A stretch of 64,000 nt of DNA from Taenia hydatigena (GCA_036345935.2 JADWOT020000001.1:5690270-5754269); one strand, 5' to 3'. Positions 27,301 to 40,059 are shown, counted from the first letter of the stretch. The notes: generated from the sequence alone by a model not told the origin. Numbers and translations are program-made.

Positions 27301-30300
27301 AAAAGTGCCTCCACTTTACTTTCCAATGCTCCCTCGTCTCGGAAATACGAGGAGTTTCCAAGTAACATCGGAAGAGAAGAAACAGTTCCTGCAATTAGAA
27401 GCTTCCTTTCATTTTCGGCAAAATTTCCTAGTGCATCTCAACGTCCATCGTTCTCACATCATCTTGGCAAGACATCGAGACTGGAAATGCTCATGAATGA
27501 CATTCTTGCGTTCAGCGTTCTCACAGCAGGATTTATGTCTGGTTCAATTTTGGAGTGAACTACCGGCGTGGTTGTGCTGTACATTGGAAGCCATCACTTG
27601 CAGGATCACCGCCTCGCACTGCATCGATGACGCGTGACTTCCCCATCATCGTGATACTAGAAGTTGTTTGTAGGCAGGAGGCAGTTGGGAGTTTAATTGT
27701 AGGCCCCAGTTGAGAGGGGATCGCACACTACTGGTGAGGGTTGTCGTCTTCTTGGTTGAGGGCACAGTGCATAGTATCTGGATTACCTGTTAGCGCTTCC
27801 ACTGGGGCGCATCGTGTATATTACCATTCTCTCGAATTCATTGGTGTCTTACCTTCATTTAGGCAAAGCAATCTGTTTAATAAGTAGCGATTTACACTTA
27901 CTGGCCAAAATGTACTGTATGTTCCCTGGGTAAACGTTTTTTTTTCTAACTCCTAAAGTGGACTTCTTCTTACCAGTGTTGGCGGAAGGTGCTTTCTGCA
28001 TCGCGCAGTTAGTGTCCCCTGGTTGTGATCTTTGACCCTAATCTATAATTAGCTGTTTGACAGCCTTCTTTACGTACCCTCTAGAGTTCCGTTTCATGAC
28101 CGAAATTTGAACTTTTAGTTCGTGAAACAAGTCGTCAACACCCGAAACGCCATGGCCATTACCAAGTGCCCTTGAAAGTCGAAAGTGCAGATTTTAGGCA
28201 TTGCAGCATTTAAAAAAGTACTCGATTCATCCATGTCCAAATTTTCTTTTTTCAACTCTCGGCATCCCGCGGCCCACTTTTTGTGTGATTGCCCACTTTT
28301 CCCCTACTAAATCATTTCTCACGTGTACTTAGCGTTGGTAATTCCGCTTTTATTTTAGAATTAGCTTGCCTACTTTACCCAGCCATTGTTGAGACGATTT
28401 CAAAGAATCTCGCGATCATACCAAACCTTAACCTGTTGGTAGTGGATTTTTTGAATCCTTCAAACAACTTTCTTTTACCCATCGCTACTTGTACCTTCTG
28501 AAGTCCTTTCTGGTACTCTCCGATCAAACCAGACTATTTGGCGTTTGTTAGGGAGATCGCCTTTTGTATTGTATTACATCTTAGCGTTTCATTTCCTTGT
28601 TCAACTCGATCACTCTTCGCATCAACATCTCGTGCTCTTAGTAACGACGATTTTGAGTTTTTTTTTCTGCTAATGTGATGCAATGGCAACCAGGTGACAT
28701 CTGATTGGTTAATTGAACCGTTTCAAGAATTGGACAAATTTTTGCCATCATCCCATTGCGATATGGCTTTTTTTCACGACTGGAAGTTTATATCCCGTAA
28801 ACACTCAATTTTGAGCCTCGTATAGTGGAACTTTCGTCTGGCCTATTAAAGTCAAACCTGGTTAAGCAATAGCAGTCGGAGTGTTGACTCATCATTCACC
28901 AAGCTGGAAAACATGCGCTGATTACTTTGTCGGTTCACCAAGTAATCTTGAACTCTATTTTCGGCACCTTTCGAGCACCCACTCAAACAATGCATTACAT
29001 CCTGGAAAGACGTCTGCTTTTCAGACTTGGAGTAGAGTTGTAATTGGGATTCACACTCAACCACATTGCTGTACTTCCGTGCGCCTGTGAATTTGCATTT
29101 GCGTGTGTTTGTGTGTGTGTATGTGTGCTTCAGCCAATTGACAAAGCCATAGCCAGCCCATCCACTTCATCCTTCACCTCGCCGGTAAGTGCTCCCCTTT
29201 CCCCTCTCCCTCTATCTGCATGATCGTCTGTTTGCCTAGTTAGTGGAATACCATCGAAGGATGATGCAAGCATTGAAAATGAAGCAGCCGAACTGTCTGT
29301 TATGTGTTTAAATTTTTTTTTTTTCGTACGGAATACTAGTACCACTCATCCGTCCGCATGCCAATTTAATGGTGGTAGTCATAGCAGCGGTCCATATTCC
29401 CCTCTGCCCTGCAGATCGGCCATGTTCTTTTATTTTTCCCCCTGATAATGAACAAAACTACAAGAAGTGTGTTTTTATCATCCCCTTTTTTTCTGTGAAT
29501 GCCATGACAAATAGCGCACCCATTTTGCCTCATCAATTTGGCTAAGGTGTTCACCCACCTGCAGACAGAAAGCTTTCCGACTCTTGCTGGCATGTGTGCG
29601 TGTGAGGCTGCACATCAGCTTCTGCGTTGAATATTCCTTCTCTTCCTATGACTTTCCACTCGTAGAATGCATCAACACAACTACAGCCACCGCCACAACC
29701 ACCAAAATCACCACCGCAATCCTTTGCCTCGAAGGTCACACTGGGTCACCTTTCTCAACCGGTGAGATGTTTCTTATTCTTGTCGCCTCCCTCCCCACCT
29801 CCCCCTCTACCTTTTCCATTTTATTCCCCGAAAAGATAGCATCCCAATCAAGACTCTCGGTCTTTGCTAAGTCGTCTGCTTCTTAAAGTTTTTATCAGCA
29901 GATCGAACTACCGTAGATCTGTTGAGATGCCTGTGCGTAGATTGCTTCCTCGTGCTCGCTCTCTTGTGGTTTGATCGGTTCTCCACTCGTAGTGAATGCT
30001 TCTTGATTTTCTGTTTCTGTGTATGTTCGCCGGCATTCCTAACCCAGAAGTACTTTGTGTAAATCCAGACTTCCATGGATAGCGATACAACTGGAGACAC
30101 GGCTGAGGTGAGTTGTAGTTCGAACCAGCACGAAATCTTCCCCTCTGCTAGGAATGCCCCACACCAAAGTTGACGTATTGGTGTATGCGTGTAGTAGAGT
30201 TCAAACTAGTTCACACGACTCCTTTCAGATCGCCTGCGAAGACACTGAGAGCCTCGTGAGCCCACCGTGTGGGTCTCGATTATCAATTTCTCTTCGGAGT

Positions 30301-32680
30301 GCTGTTCGATGCCTGGTAGGCACGCTATCGCAAAGAATCCCAGTCACAAACCCAAAATTTGGTTCTACTTTGCCTAAATAAGTAGTGAAACAAACTGACA
30401 CCTGTTTGTCTTTACAGTCCGCACGGAAGCTGCCCGTCTGCTCGGATCTTGACGAGGTGGAACAGAAACCGACCTCATTCAGCGCTACCACACACGTCTC
30501 CAAGGCGACGATTACTCCCACTCAATCCTCTTCTGCGACGACAACTGCGTCGGGTAAACGCTCTTGGAAGTTCACTTTTATTGGTTCTAAAGACCTATTG
30601 TGATTACTGGTTACTGTCCCTTTGTAGCCGCGGACGCTGCACCCTCATCAATAATCACGCATACACGAGCACGTCGTGCGGCTCGGGATAGAGTTCCCAC
30701 GGGCCGATTGAACACGAATGATGTGCTAGCGGCAGCGAAAAAGTTGGAGCAGAATGCTTCCGCTGATAGCCCTACCGTTGCTGCTACTACTACTACTACT
30801 ACCACCACCACCACCACCACTACTACAATCGCCGACCCCATTCCACGCGTGAGTAGTCACCCATAAAGCTATTCCAATCAAAAATTTTAAAGTATATAGG
30901 CAGGTTTGATCAAAACAATCCCCACCTCTCCTCTCTTGCATCAAGCCAACAACGCGTGTCCTTCGCTCGACGATTTTAAACACCACCCCAACGACCACCA
31001 CCAATGACACTGTGAGCAATGGTGGGGGTGGAGACCGGCGTATCTCGCCGGCGACATCTCAGTTCTCCCCATCCTCCTCCTCCGTCTCCAACTCCTCTGT
31101 CGGCAAGCTGGGTGATCAGCGGTACAACTGGCGCGAGGTAGCTCCTTTTACCAATCAGCCCATTGCCATAAATGTCATTTTACGACCTGGTGACTCACTT
31201 TTGAGGTTTCAACTGCATGTTTGTGAAAAATTGGCTCTCTTCACAGTTGATGTAAAACCTCGTTCTACTCGGCTATTTCGTGTGACAGTGTTTTGAAACT
31301 TGCTCCCTCCATACCGCAAGCAGCTACGCGCTGCCAGCATGTAAAGTAAACAACGATAAGTCCAGGCAGGCGCACGGTTGACATCTGCTACGTCGAAATA
31401 TCGGTCAACTGCGTACTGTGTGCTTTGTAGAACCTAGACTACCGCCTTCTGTATGAAGAGGAGCGAAGCGAGAAGGAGCGACTAAAGCGCACCCTTGATC
31501 AGGTCAATCGTGAGGTGGCCGCGCTACGTAGCGAACTCGCCCGTCTTCACGTCTCCAACTCCACCTCCTCCGCCGCCTTTACTGCAAACAGGCACGGTAG
31601 TTCAGCGTCCAACACCGACACCTCCCCCGCTGCGGTATGTTCACGTTTGTATGTCTGTTTGCGTCATCCTTCATCGGCTTGGTGTTGTGTGCTCCATATT
31701 GTTGCTTGAGTTACAGCTAATGCATGCATGATTGGTTATCCGAAAAAGGGAAGGATATTCTTTAACAACAGGATGAGGCATCCGATTAAATCAGTTATTT
31801 CGAAAATCAACGGCTCTGATATACCAAAATCTAGTTGGGTTTTGATGATGGGAATGTCATCATCATTTCTATTGCTCCGACAATCCTATTTTCGAGTTAT
31901 TGTTCGGCACCTCCTAACTGCATTGAGTTGGATGGCCAAGACCTGGCAGGTCACTCATTCGTATCCAACCCCAAAAGACGCTCGCATTCCGATTTTCTGA
32001 AAACTTTTCCAAAAAATCAAAGCATTGTGATTGCTTGATGGTGAGACCACTCCATGTCCCCAGCATTCTGTCGTCGGACGTGCGTCCACACCCGTCCCAC
32101 TCTCGACTCGTTCATGCGAGTTTGGAGATTCGACAACGAAAACATCCGTACTGAAGTCTTTTCCAGCATCTTTCACATTAAATTCACCACAGGTTTAACT
32201 GACGGCCTGCATAAATCCTGACAGGCGCATTTTCACCCTCGACAAGGCCGACGACTGCATTGCTAAACTGTGCCTAACCTCAGTGTTGAGTGTGTTGTGC
32301 CTTATTTGCTTTGCAGCTTCAACGACGTTCCGTGGATTTCTTTGAAGACCAAGCCAAGGTGTGCATGCTCCCTCTTCCGCCTTTCTTTTTCATCCTTCCT
32401 CTTCGTGCTCTTTCTGTATTCCGCTTGTTCACTACCCTGCTAGCTTGCTTGCATGCATGCACAAGTGTGTTTTCTTTCGCGTGTCACTTAGTGTTCGTGT
32501 GTTGTTCTGACTTTTAAGTGTTGAAAGCCCCAGCACATACGGAGGGATGGTTTTTATTGCTGTTGGTTTTTTTGTCGACAGGAAATTGATCGGCTGCGTC
32601 AGGAGAATGCGCGCATGGCAGACGAGAACAAGTCTTTGATTCGAGTGATCAGTAAACTGTCGGCGCGCACAACTTCGTGA
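12391..32680 (+). CDS. PPP1R12A: Myosin phosphatase targeting subunit (MYPT1, PPP1R12 family)
   Basis: Predicted 949 residues; targets PP1 catalytic subunit to myosin and actomyosin structures. Exons: 12391-12630, 12668-12798, 19282-19485, 20686-20908, 21046-21108, 21189-21277, 22575-22915, 23682-23827, 24589-24677, 25717-25933, 29134-29184, 29666-29761, 30069-30107, 30229-30255, 30418-30553, 30628-30848, 30946-31137, 31431-31634, 32317-32358, 32582-32680. Seen in order: PP1-docking RVNF at residues 36-39 (vertebrate KVKF 35-38); ankyrin repeats (NVDGLTVLHQACIDNN; DNEGWTPLHACAS; TGATALHIAAAKGYSEVL; DVDGWTPLHAAAHW); an acidic Glu-rich stretch (exon 7); RSTRRSTQG with the ROCK-type inhibitory Thr at about 540; poly-Thr; and a C-terminal coiled coil ending ENKSLIRVISKLS, nearly identical to vertebrate MYPT1. 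The start is set by RRQQIESWEASE, equivalent to the vertebrate N-terminal helix. Small exons 11-14 are the least certain. Confidence 0.93.
17609..17627 (+). repeat. (TG)n microsatellite
   Basis: About nine uninterrupted TG units inside MYPT1 intron 2. Confidence 0.9.
18201..18505 (+). repeat. Dispersed repeat, copy 1 (MYPT1 intron 2)
   Basis: Shares colinear blocks with 27721-27965: gttgtcgtcttc, then accat(c/t)ctctc(a/g)aattca, then ttcattta, then actggccaaaa-type and tgtactgtatg-type blocks, then aactcc. Roughly 75% alike by eye, with indels. No coding capacity. Ends are approximate. Confidence 0.6.
26710..26725 (+). repeat. Poly-G tract (G16)
   Basis: Sixteen consecutive G in MYPT1 intron 10 after gaggag. 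It could form G-quadruplex DNA or RNA, and is also a common place for assembly length errors. Confidence 0.9.
27721..27965 (+). repeat. Dispersed repeat, copy 2 (MYPT1 intron 10)
   Basis: Same orientation and block order as 18201-18505. The two diverged copies lie in two introns of the same gene. Unclassified; no terminal repeats or coding capacity seen. Confidence 0.6.
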
Positions 32681-33232
32681 TGTCCTTCGTGCCGACTCGC
32701 CTTGTCCTGACCAGCCTGGTACCATCTCGCTGTGTTGGGCATGAAGTGGTTTACCCTACCTTGTCCGCCCCTGCTCTTGTACATAGTAATGAAGGGGTCA
32801 TCACCAATACCACTGATACCCCAACATCATCACCCGTGCCCTTCTACTTGAACGTGAACAAAAATGTGTTTCATTTTGTGCCTCTTCCTCAACTGCGTCT
32901 TCTCTTTGCCTCTTTCCCTCACTCCTCATCTCTTTACTGCCCGTCTTTTATAGGAAGAACCAAACCAGATACATACAAAACACTAGAATCGACGACTGCC
33001 ACAGTTGCCTCGTGTCCGGCTTTTTGTTGGGATTGGTGGTGGGGAAGAGAGGACTACATCGGGCTAGGAGCTAGGGTTGACTACTTGGTGGCTCCCGAAC
33101 AGGTGGACCGATAACTACGCAATAATGGTAGGGAGTTTTAAGCGAGCACTATGCAGAGCATTCAAACTGTACCGACTACACAGTCCATTTGGTGAAAAGG
33201 TGTTAAAATGCAAAAGCGCATTTGGTGTACGG
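32681..33232. other. Convergent 3' intergenic region of MYPT1 and RBM18
   Basis: 552 bp between two stop codons on opposite strands; holds both 3' UTRs. An open frame crosses it on the plus strand (32677-33114) but shows no family features. No canonical AATAAA was noticed on either strand. Confidence 0.6.
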
Positions 33233-36200
33233 TCAGGAACGCGAGTAGGGATTGTAGCGATGCGCACCGGCACCTCCACGTCGACCCCAGAGGCGTCTGT
33301 CTCCCCCCGTCGGCTGTCGTTTGTTCCCTGCCAGCAGGGCTGCTACGAGAGGGTGCGGCTGTTGTCGACGTCTCTCCTCCTCCGTTCTCAAAGCTGCTGG
33401 TTGCACTGCAATCTGTGAGGTACTGCGCAGTGCCGCCTCAATGCGTCGGATTGCCTGCCTGTTCTGAGCATAGCTTACCTCTATCAAAGACAAGTAATGG
33501 GGTGTTAAATCTTTCACGTTGCTGGTTGAGTCGCCACCATTCACAATCTATTCACCCAACCCATTCTTTTTTAGATCCATTTCCTTATGCATCCTTGACC
33601 CGGCATTCACACTGGATCCACCAATTATTCCAAATTTACCTGTCTTTCCTACTTTCATCGCCCAGAAATTCATTACACACTCATAAAAGGGAAGAACTTA
33701 CTTGGTGGAGAAGGCGGCCGAGCAGTTGATTTGGCCGAAATTTGTCCCAACTTCCCATAGAGATCGGGAACAGAGGTGGTCGATCTGTGTTTATCTCCCG
33801 ACTGCGTCGAGATATGGGACCGCGGCCAGCACGAAAGAGGAAGTAGGGAAGAAGCAGGATGATGAATTTTGCTGCTCAATGGTGAGGTAGTAATAAAAGA
33901 TTTTCATGCTCGAGGCGATTCAAACTTTCCGTTACTCAAGATGGCAAGCAACAGCAATAGTGCGTACACAGCATGTTGCAGTGTGTGGTGTGCGGTGGGT
34001 AATGAAGTTGCCTCACGATCAAGGCGTACAACCACAACTCCCAGCTGTCTCCTCCTACCTAAAAACCATCTTGAGCACAGTGCCTCCAAACACGACAGTG
34101 ATAGGAGACTCACAAGTCAAGCAGTAGAACACTTCAAGCATTGGTGCAGACGTTTCAAGGGCGACTGTCATTGTCACAGTGGGAGATGGCGATACCACTC
34201 GTATCAGCGAACCCTTCTTTGGTAAAACCGCTCCTCCCTACTGCTTGAACGATTGGATACGGGTGCATATGAATGTGTCAGGAGGCTTTGAGTGCCGAAA
34301 GGCAGATGCAATTTCCACCTCTTGAAAAACGTTCCCTTCTATTATAAAATCAGACAGAACTGAGCTAATACTTTTGGAGCATAGTAACAAATAACCAGAC
34401 TGGATAAAAATTTGGTTTTTCGTCGTTCAGAAACATTTGCAAACTTCACCTCAACAAATTAGCATAATAAATGATTACGAGTTGGAACCAGGTCAGCCAA
34501 CACCGTTCAAATCTCAAATAAACCTCCGAAATCAATTAACATTCATGCTCCAGTTGTGAAATGGCAACAATTTGGTTCAACAAAAACGAAGGCGATGCAC
34601 GCTCTATCGGAAACATAATAGGTATCGTGGTTAAAACAAAAGGGAAGGTAGCGATGAAGTTCAGTGGTGGCAACTAGGAAAAAGTGGAATTCGCAGACAA
34701 AGTCACCCAGCATGAAAAGTGCAATTTACTTAAGGAGCACAAAGCAACATGGATGCTAAGCCATGTTAATGGCCATTTTAAGAACTCATAAGTAAACGCT
34801 ATTTCCTGGCTCTCATTTGAAAACAAGTTTTGTGAGCACAAAGAGCGCTGTATTCTTAAAACAACAGGAGTTGTTTGTTGAATAGGTGCTTGAAAATTTT
34901 TTTATCTAACCGGCCAAAGAGTAAGAAACGGAGTTAACCATGTCTCCATGATCTTTCACAGTATACACTAGCCACAGGTCAATTTTAATTCGTAGAGTAT
35001 GGAAAAGGAATCCAACTTTGAGGAAGCCATAGGGCAATGTAAGAGAGGGAGGGGACTACTTACCGGGAGCTGTCGTCACCATCAGCAAAACAAGCGGTGG
35101 TAGTGAGGAGAGTGGAGGATGGTTCAGTGAGTCTTTGAGCGAGTTCTTCCTCGCGTCGCTGCCGATCAGCTTCAATGCGCGCTCGTTGTGCTTCCTCGCG
35201 CGCCTCCCGCCACTGTGCTAATGCCTCTCGCGTTGGCCGTGCGCGTTGCGCCGACAACACGGAGCCGCAGAAGGGCCGCCCGTTCAGACTGTAAAGACCG
35301 TCACCAAACAAAAGTTCATAGATCTGAAATCTCTTCTCATGTCCAGTGGTCCAACTCTACGCTCTGAAGCCTGGGTAGACTTCAGTCCATTAATGTCCAA
35401 AATAACTCTGAGAGACCTAATATGACAAAGCTGGTATTACAGGACTTGACTGGGTTTCCGAAGCCAATAGTTATTAGTATTCGTTCCAGTTCATCGCGGT
35501 TTCAATTACAGCTTTGGCCCCTAATTAGATTCCGGTGAAGTGGTAACCGGAAAACGGCACGACTCCCGTCATTACTTTCCGAAAAGCGAAATCCTTTCAG
35601 CTGTGAATGAGATCACATCCCAGAACCAAACTTCAATGAAGTTGAGAGAGCACTAAAAGACGCAGCTAAGCCTCCGAGAATGAAATTTTACGCAATTCAT
35701 GGTGCTATCGTCTGCATTTTCGGACATCGATTAGGACTCACTGAAACAGTGAACTGGCGCCATTACAAAGTGCAAGAGCTAAGACAATAGGTTCCGCCGC
35801 ATATGATGCTGGCGCTGAGCCCTGATCAACAGATCTTGCTCCTTTTCATAGCATTCCAAGAAAAATACTTGATTACCAGTTTGGCTTGAGTCAAGCAGCA
35901 GCAAAATCCCGAATCATGGGATCTACGGATGAAATTCTTTCCATTAAATTCAACCGAAAAATTGACTCGTGGTCGCTATCTAAGTAAGTGTCAAATGCCA
36001 TTTCGAAGTAACGGAATTTTACGAAGCATCATTAAGGGATTTATTATCGGTATCAACTATCGCAATGCAAACGAGAGAAAAATTAATAAAAACACCACAA
36101 CTGATAAGGGAATAAGTTAAAGCAAGCTTTAGCGACTAAAACCACAATGTTAAAACAATTAATACCAACACATTTTGCGTCAAACGAAGCCCGTAAATAA

Positions 36201-36646
36201 AAAAATGCCACTGCAAATTAGCAGTTTCATCAGAATAAAACACAAAATGCGTCAGATATGAACAAAAATATAAGATTATTTAAGATAATCATGAGATGAC
36301 GGTGTATGAATACAAAAACCACCGCCAAACCATTCCATTAATGCAGAATTGAAGCAGACTAGTCAATAAAATCCTCCAATAATTGATGATGAAATGTTAA
36401 TTAAAATAGGCCAAACCTTTCCATCGCCTTAAGAGCGCATTCTTCCGCGGCAAATGTGACGAAGCAGTAACCGAGTGTGGAACCCTGCAAAGGACCCCCA
36501 GACTGATGGATAGGGAAATTGAAGTCCAAAATTTTGCCAAACGGCCGAACTAGTTGCAAAACAGCAAACTCTGTTGACTTGGACGGGAGATTGGCCAGCC
36601 AAACCCGCCGAGGATCAACTGTGCTCCCACAGGGCTCTTCATCCAT
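33233..36646 (-). CDS. RBM18: RBM18-like RNA-binding protein (single RRM)
   Basis: Predicted 266 residues. Exons (minus strand): 36646-36417, 35288-35064, 33801-33702, 33478-33233; phases agree. The RRM is split over exons 1-2: RRVWLANLPSKSTEFAVLQL (RNP2 region), LVRPFGKILDFNFPIHQSGG, GYCFVTFAAEECALKAME (RNP1 region), SLNGRPF. It matches the order in animal RBM18 (RLWIGNL, FDFLFHKSG, GYCFVNF, LNGK). Exon 4 holds AIRRIEAALR, like the RBM18 KIKAIEAKL helix, and ends NPYSRS, like TPYSRT near the RBM18 C-terminus. An Arg/Glu/Ala-rich helix (REEAQRARIEADRQRREEEL) and a longer low-complexity tail make it larger than the vertebrate protein (190). Probably nuclear RNA binding; target unknown. ATG at 36646 follows a predicted 5' UTR acceptor. 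Confidence 0.85.
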
Positions 36647-36676
36647 TGTTTTAGCACCCAATAATACAGAACTTAT

Positions 36677-36800
36677 TCTACAAAGATTGACATAAATGTT
36701 GAGTAATTTGCAAGTATTACGATGACCCAACAAATTAATGATTACTCACCACAGCCGCCAACCCGAAGGTGATTGGGTTATAGACCAGTTTTATAAGGGT
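36677..36800 (-). promoter_or_regulatory. Predicted 5' UTR intron, 5' UTR exon and promoter of RBM18
   Basis: On the minus strand, a GTGAGT donor just below 36750 and a ctttgtag acceptor ending at 36677 bracket a 73-bp intron. It places the ATG at 36646 in the next exon and excludes the longer frame starting at 36733. A CCAAT box (plus-strand attggg near 36772) lies upstream. Confidence 0.5.
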
Positions 36801-38508
36801 GCGCACGTTTTTAACACTTAAAACCCTGACATTGATAAAACTTGCGTAGGAAATAAGGCAAGGCTTAGTATTTTCAAAACGGCACTCCAGCTGAACATTA
36901 AAAATAAAATTTCCATTTACGGCTTACGTTTCCGATCACCTGAAGCGAGTTAGCCATCTTCTTTTGACTTAAAAACTCGGAGCATAAGCCGCCTTAAATA
37001 ACATTTCATTTTGCTCAAAATAATTCAAATAAAACAAAAATTAAGCGAGCAAAGTTGGAACTTAACTCTAATTTTTCAGGATAAATTTAGATTACACAGC
37101 AATAAAATCTTGTATAGTTCTACGACTGAAATTTGCACAATTCTTCATTTGTAGGATTTGGCGAACCTCAAATTTCCTACACCGCCCTAGGGAATAAGGA
37201 GAACATATAACTAGGGTTAGTTGTTGTGCCTACGTTCGGTAGTGAATGAGCAAATGGCATGCTCTAAAAGAGGCACATTGGCGGAATTCATCAGTGATTC
37301 TCCTGCATAACCTAGGGTTAAACCAAAGTTAACGCAGTGCATAGGCCCTCTCTTCTTTAAAGGGTCGTCCATGGTTCTCACTTTGGTCGACCTCCCATGT
37401 CAGGCATAACAACGCAATGGATGCTGCAATAAAACACCTCCGAGTCAATCTACCTAATCGTTAAATTTTCACACAAATAAGCAGATTAGTGACCTCAACG
37501 TCAATGACCTCTTTTTGCAATCTTAATGGAACTAGGATTTGGTCGTCTATGGAAGCTTTGTTGTGAGACAAGAGGATGCGCTAATCATCACGCATTTCCA
37601 GCAAACTCAGCTCACAGAGTTAGGAGACTCGGCATAGTTCATTAAGAACACGGTTTTGCGTTTAATTCTCCCAGCTACTTTGTTCTCACTTTAATGCTGC
37701 CCAGCCAAATTTATCAGGGTTTCGTCCAGCTAATGGGGAAACGGAGGAGGTATAGCGAGTTCGCATACTTGATAACTCCGCACAAATACGGTAGAGAGCT
37801 CTGTAAGGAACATTTCAGATCGTATACGACCGCGATCGGTGTTGCTTCAGGTGTTATTGGCTTTCCTGGAGAACATTGGACTAAGGTACTTGCTTAAGAT
37901 GGAGGAAGTTTCTGGGCCTTCAGCTAAAGGTCATCGCACATTATCCTGCCTGTAGCACATGCACTTCTCTGTCGAGCTAAGTTTGATCACCAACAGTCCA
38001 AACTACGGCAGATGTTTTTTTTGTGTAGCTCAGCTTTTCTTTGCTAACACTTTAGCATCCCAAGATTTTCCTGAAGGCGAAAAAAAGACTTAATACGTGA
38101 ACAGATCATGTACATTCACCACACAGTGAGGTTTGGTGCTACTGATATGGTCCAGAGGCTAGACCACTCGACGATGGTGCAAATACCAGGACATCGGAGG
38201 ACTCCCTACCCAAACTGAGATGTGAACAAACAACCAACATATTACAACTCTCCTTGGCTGGATAACTCTAAACTTAGAAAATGCATGGTCAAATTAGTAT
38301 ATAAAAGTAAAATTTCGGAACAAAACTACTATGAATCTCACTTTAAATACAAGGTGATCAAACGGTCACTGCGTCTACGATTATAACCACGACTGTTTAC
38401 ATAAATCGCCAAAACGAGAGCAGCCCCAACGAACAATTTCATTTAATCGTCTCCCACGCCTGGTATTCCTGTGCGATTCAACTAACCATCAGTTATAGTA
38501 ACTAAAAC
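36801..38508. other. Intergenic, no recognised feature
   Basis: No gene, RNA or clear repeat recognised. Open frames are short and without motifs. Confidence 0.5.
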
Positions 38509-38670
38509 TGTAGTGTCCCGAGACTTCCTTGAAGGCACAAGGACGCATACTATTAGGGCAGGATATATATTTCGTAAGCAGGGAGAATGAGGCCACTGTC
38601 ATGAGCCGGAAGCCAGCCACCTCAGTGACTGAAACCGAAGCCGGGTAGTCATCACAAACAAAGTATTACA
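38509..38670 (+). mobile_element. Solo LTR-like element
   Basis: Starts TGTAGTGTCCCGAGACTTCC and ends ACAAACAAAGTATTACA; 162 bp. Internal order matches the 7573 family (GAAGGCA..., ATATATATTTCG..., CATGAGCCGGAAGCCAG...). No target duplication is visible. Confidence 0.7.
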
Positions 38671-40059
38671 GGAAAAGTATATTGCATCGAAACTGAATAG
38701 TCTTGCGGCATCCCTACTTTTGGACGGTGAAGAAGCAGGCCTGTCAACACCATTATCATCATCACGAGCTTGAATAGTTTGATTAAAAGACGCTTCCCTA
38801 AAGCGAACTCTGTGCTGTTTTATTAGACGACTAGTTCTTTCTACACCCGAGTTTATAATAGACGCATTTTAAAGCCAAAGCAGGAGGTCAGGGTGAACTC
38901 CAAACCTGCTTATTTTCGAATCTACGGGTCACAGCTTAAGCAGATTTAGGGTCAAACTAGTCGATACAAGAGAATCAACCCTACCAATCTGAAATTCGGT
39001 ATTTTGTGGAGAAAGTGACAAATTCAAACATCGTGCACCCTTTGGCTAATTACTGCTGGATCGGAAGCAATCGAGCGGCTGTTGAAGCACGTGCGGTTGA
39101 GGGCAGAATGGAGCAGCAAGGAGTAGCTAGTTTCACATCCAAATGTGAATGGTGATGGATTTGCCATTTGAATTGTTGCAGTGACGATCTGACGGTGGTA
39201 GAAAGGACCTACGAGGTGATTTATTACTAATCCGAAATCTGACGTCAATTTGAGCTTGAGTTGACTAGTGGTTGATGATGGACAGCAAATCGCAGGTAGC
39301 ACGATGCGCAAGGAAGACAACACTTTGCATTTCTTGAGATTGTGGTAGAACATTTTGTCTGACAAGGTGTTCAAAATAAATTCTACTCTCATAAATGCTC
39401 TTTTCAGACAACGGAATCACTTTAAAACATCAACACCGATGAGTTCTACATCTGGGTCAATCTCCACAGATTTCAATTCAACTTTCTGCCACCGCTCTAT
39501 AGTCGTACTAAAACTATTCTAAACCTCCCATATGCTAGCAATTAGTGCTTACTTCCACAGAAAAGAAGCCAGTCAACTAAATCATTGGCCGGCAAAAATG
39601 ACCAAAAACGTTAAATATGCATTTTAAGTGTGATCGTTCGAGAAAGAATAAGGTAAGATTGCACTAATTACGTAGATCAGCAAAAGGTGACTCCAACTCT
39701 TTAAAGCGTTCCTTTCTCATTTTCCCGAAGTTTCCATTTTTGTGAATATTTTATGAATATTCCGGAGTCGTGCTTAACCTCCTCTCTCCTGATTGGCTAG
39801 GGCCACGTCTTGGCGGGATTTAAACGCACCAATCACCCATTTAACGTCAAGGTCAATAAGTGACTATAAGTAGGCCCAGCTAAAATCATCCACCCAGATT
39901 CAAATCCGTCCTTAGACCTAAATTTAGACTGCCATTTTAGACTCGAGTAAAGAGAATTAGCCGGCGATGTGGCGTACGCACATTCACAGCCTCTTCGCTG
40001 ACGCAGCGAATGCCTTTAACTGCATCCCGTCTGTTATACTAATGTGTATAACATCAAAA
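38671..40059. other. Intergenic sequence left of the inverted repeat
   Basis: Contains an open frame at 39024-39392 on the minus strand (122 codons) that I do not recognise, and a promoter-like cluster at 39798-39870. Confidence 0.5.
39798..39870 (+). promoter_or_regulatory. Promoter-like cluster: inverted CCAAT boxes and TATA-like box
   Basis: gattggct, then an ATTTAAA-like stretch, then accaatcac about 40 bp later, followed by tataagtag near 39865. Such spacing is typical of a pol II core promoter firing to the right, into the left arm of the inverted repeat. Sequence evidence only. Confidence 0.35.

Larger units (their letters stand above)
25934..29133 (+). other. Large MYPT1 intron 10 (3.2 kb)
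   Basis: Non-coding intron. It holds a G16 tract (26710-26725) and the second copy of the intronic repeat. The short open frames in it are unsupported. Confidence 0.65.

Noticed and set aside
36417..36733. Longer RBM18 start at 36733
   Set aside because: A predicted 5' UTR intron (acceptor ending at 36677) removes that segment; ATG 36646 is the better start.
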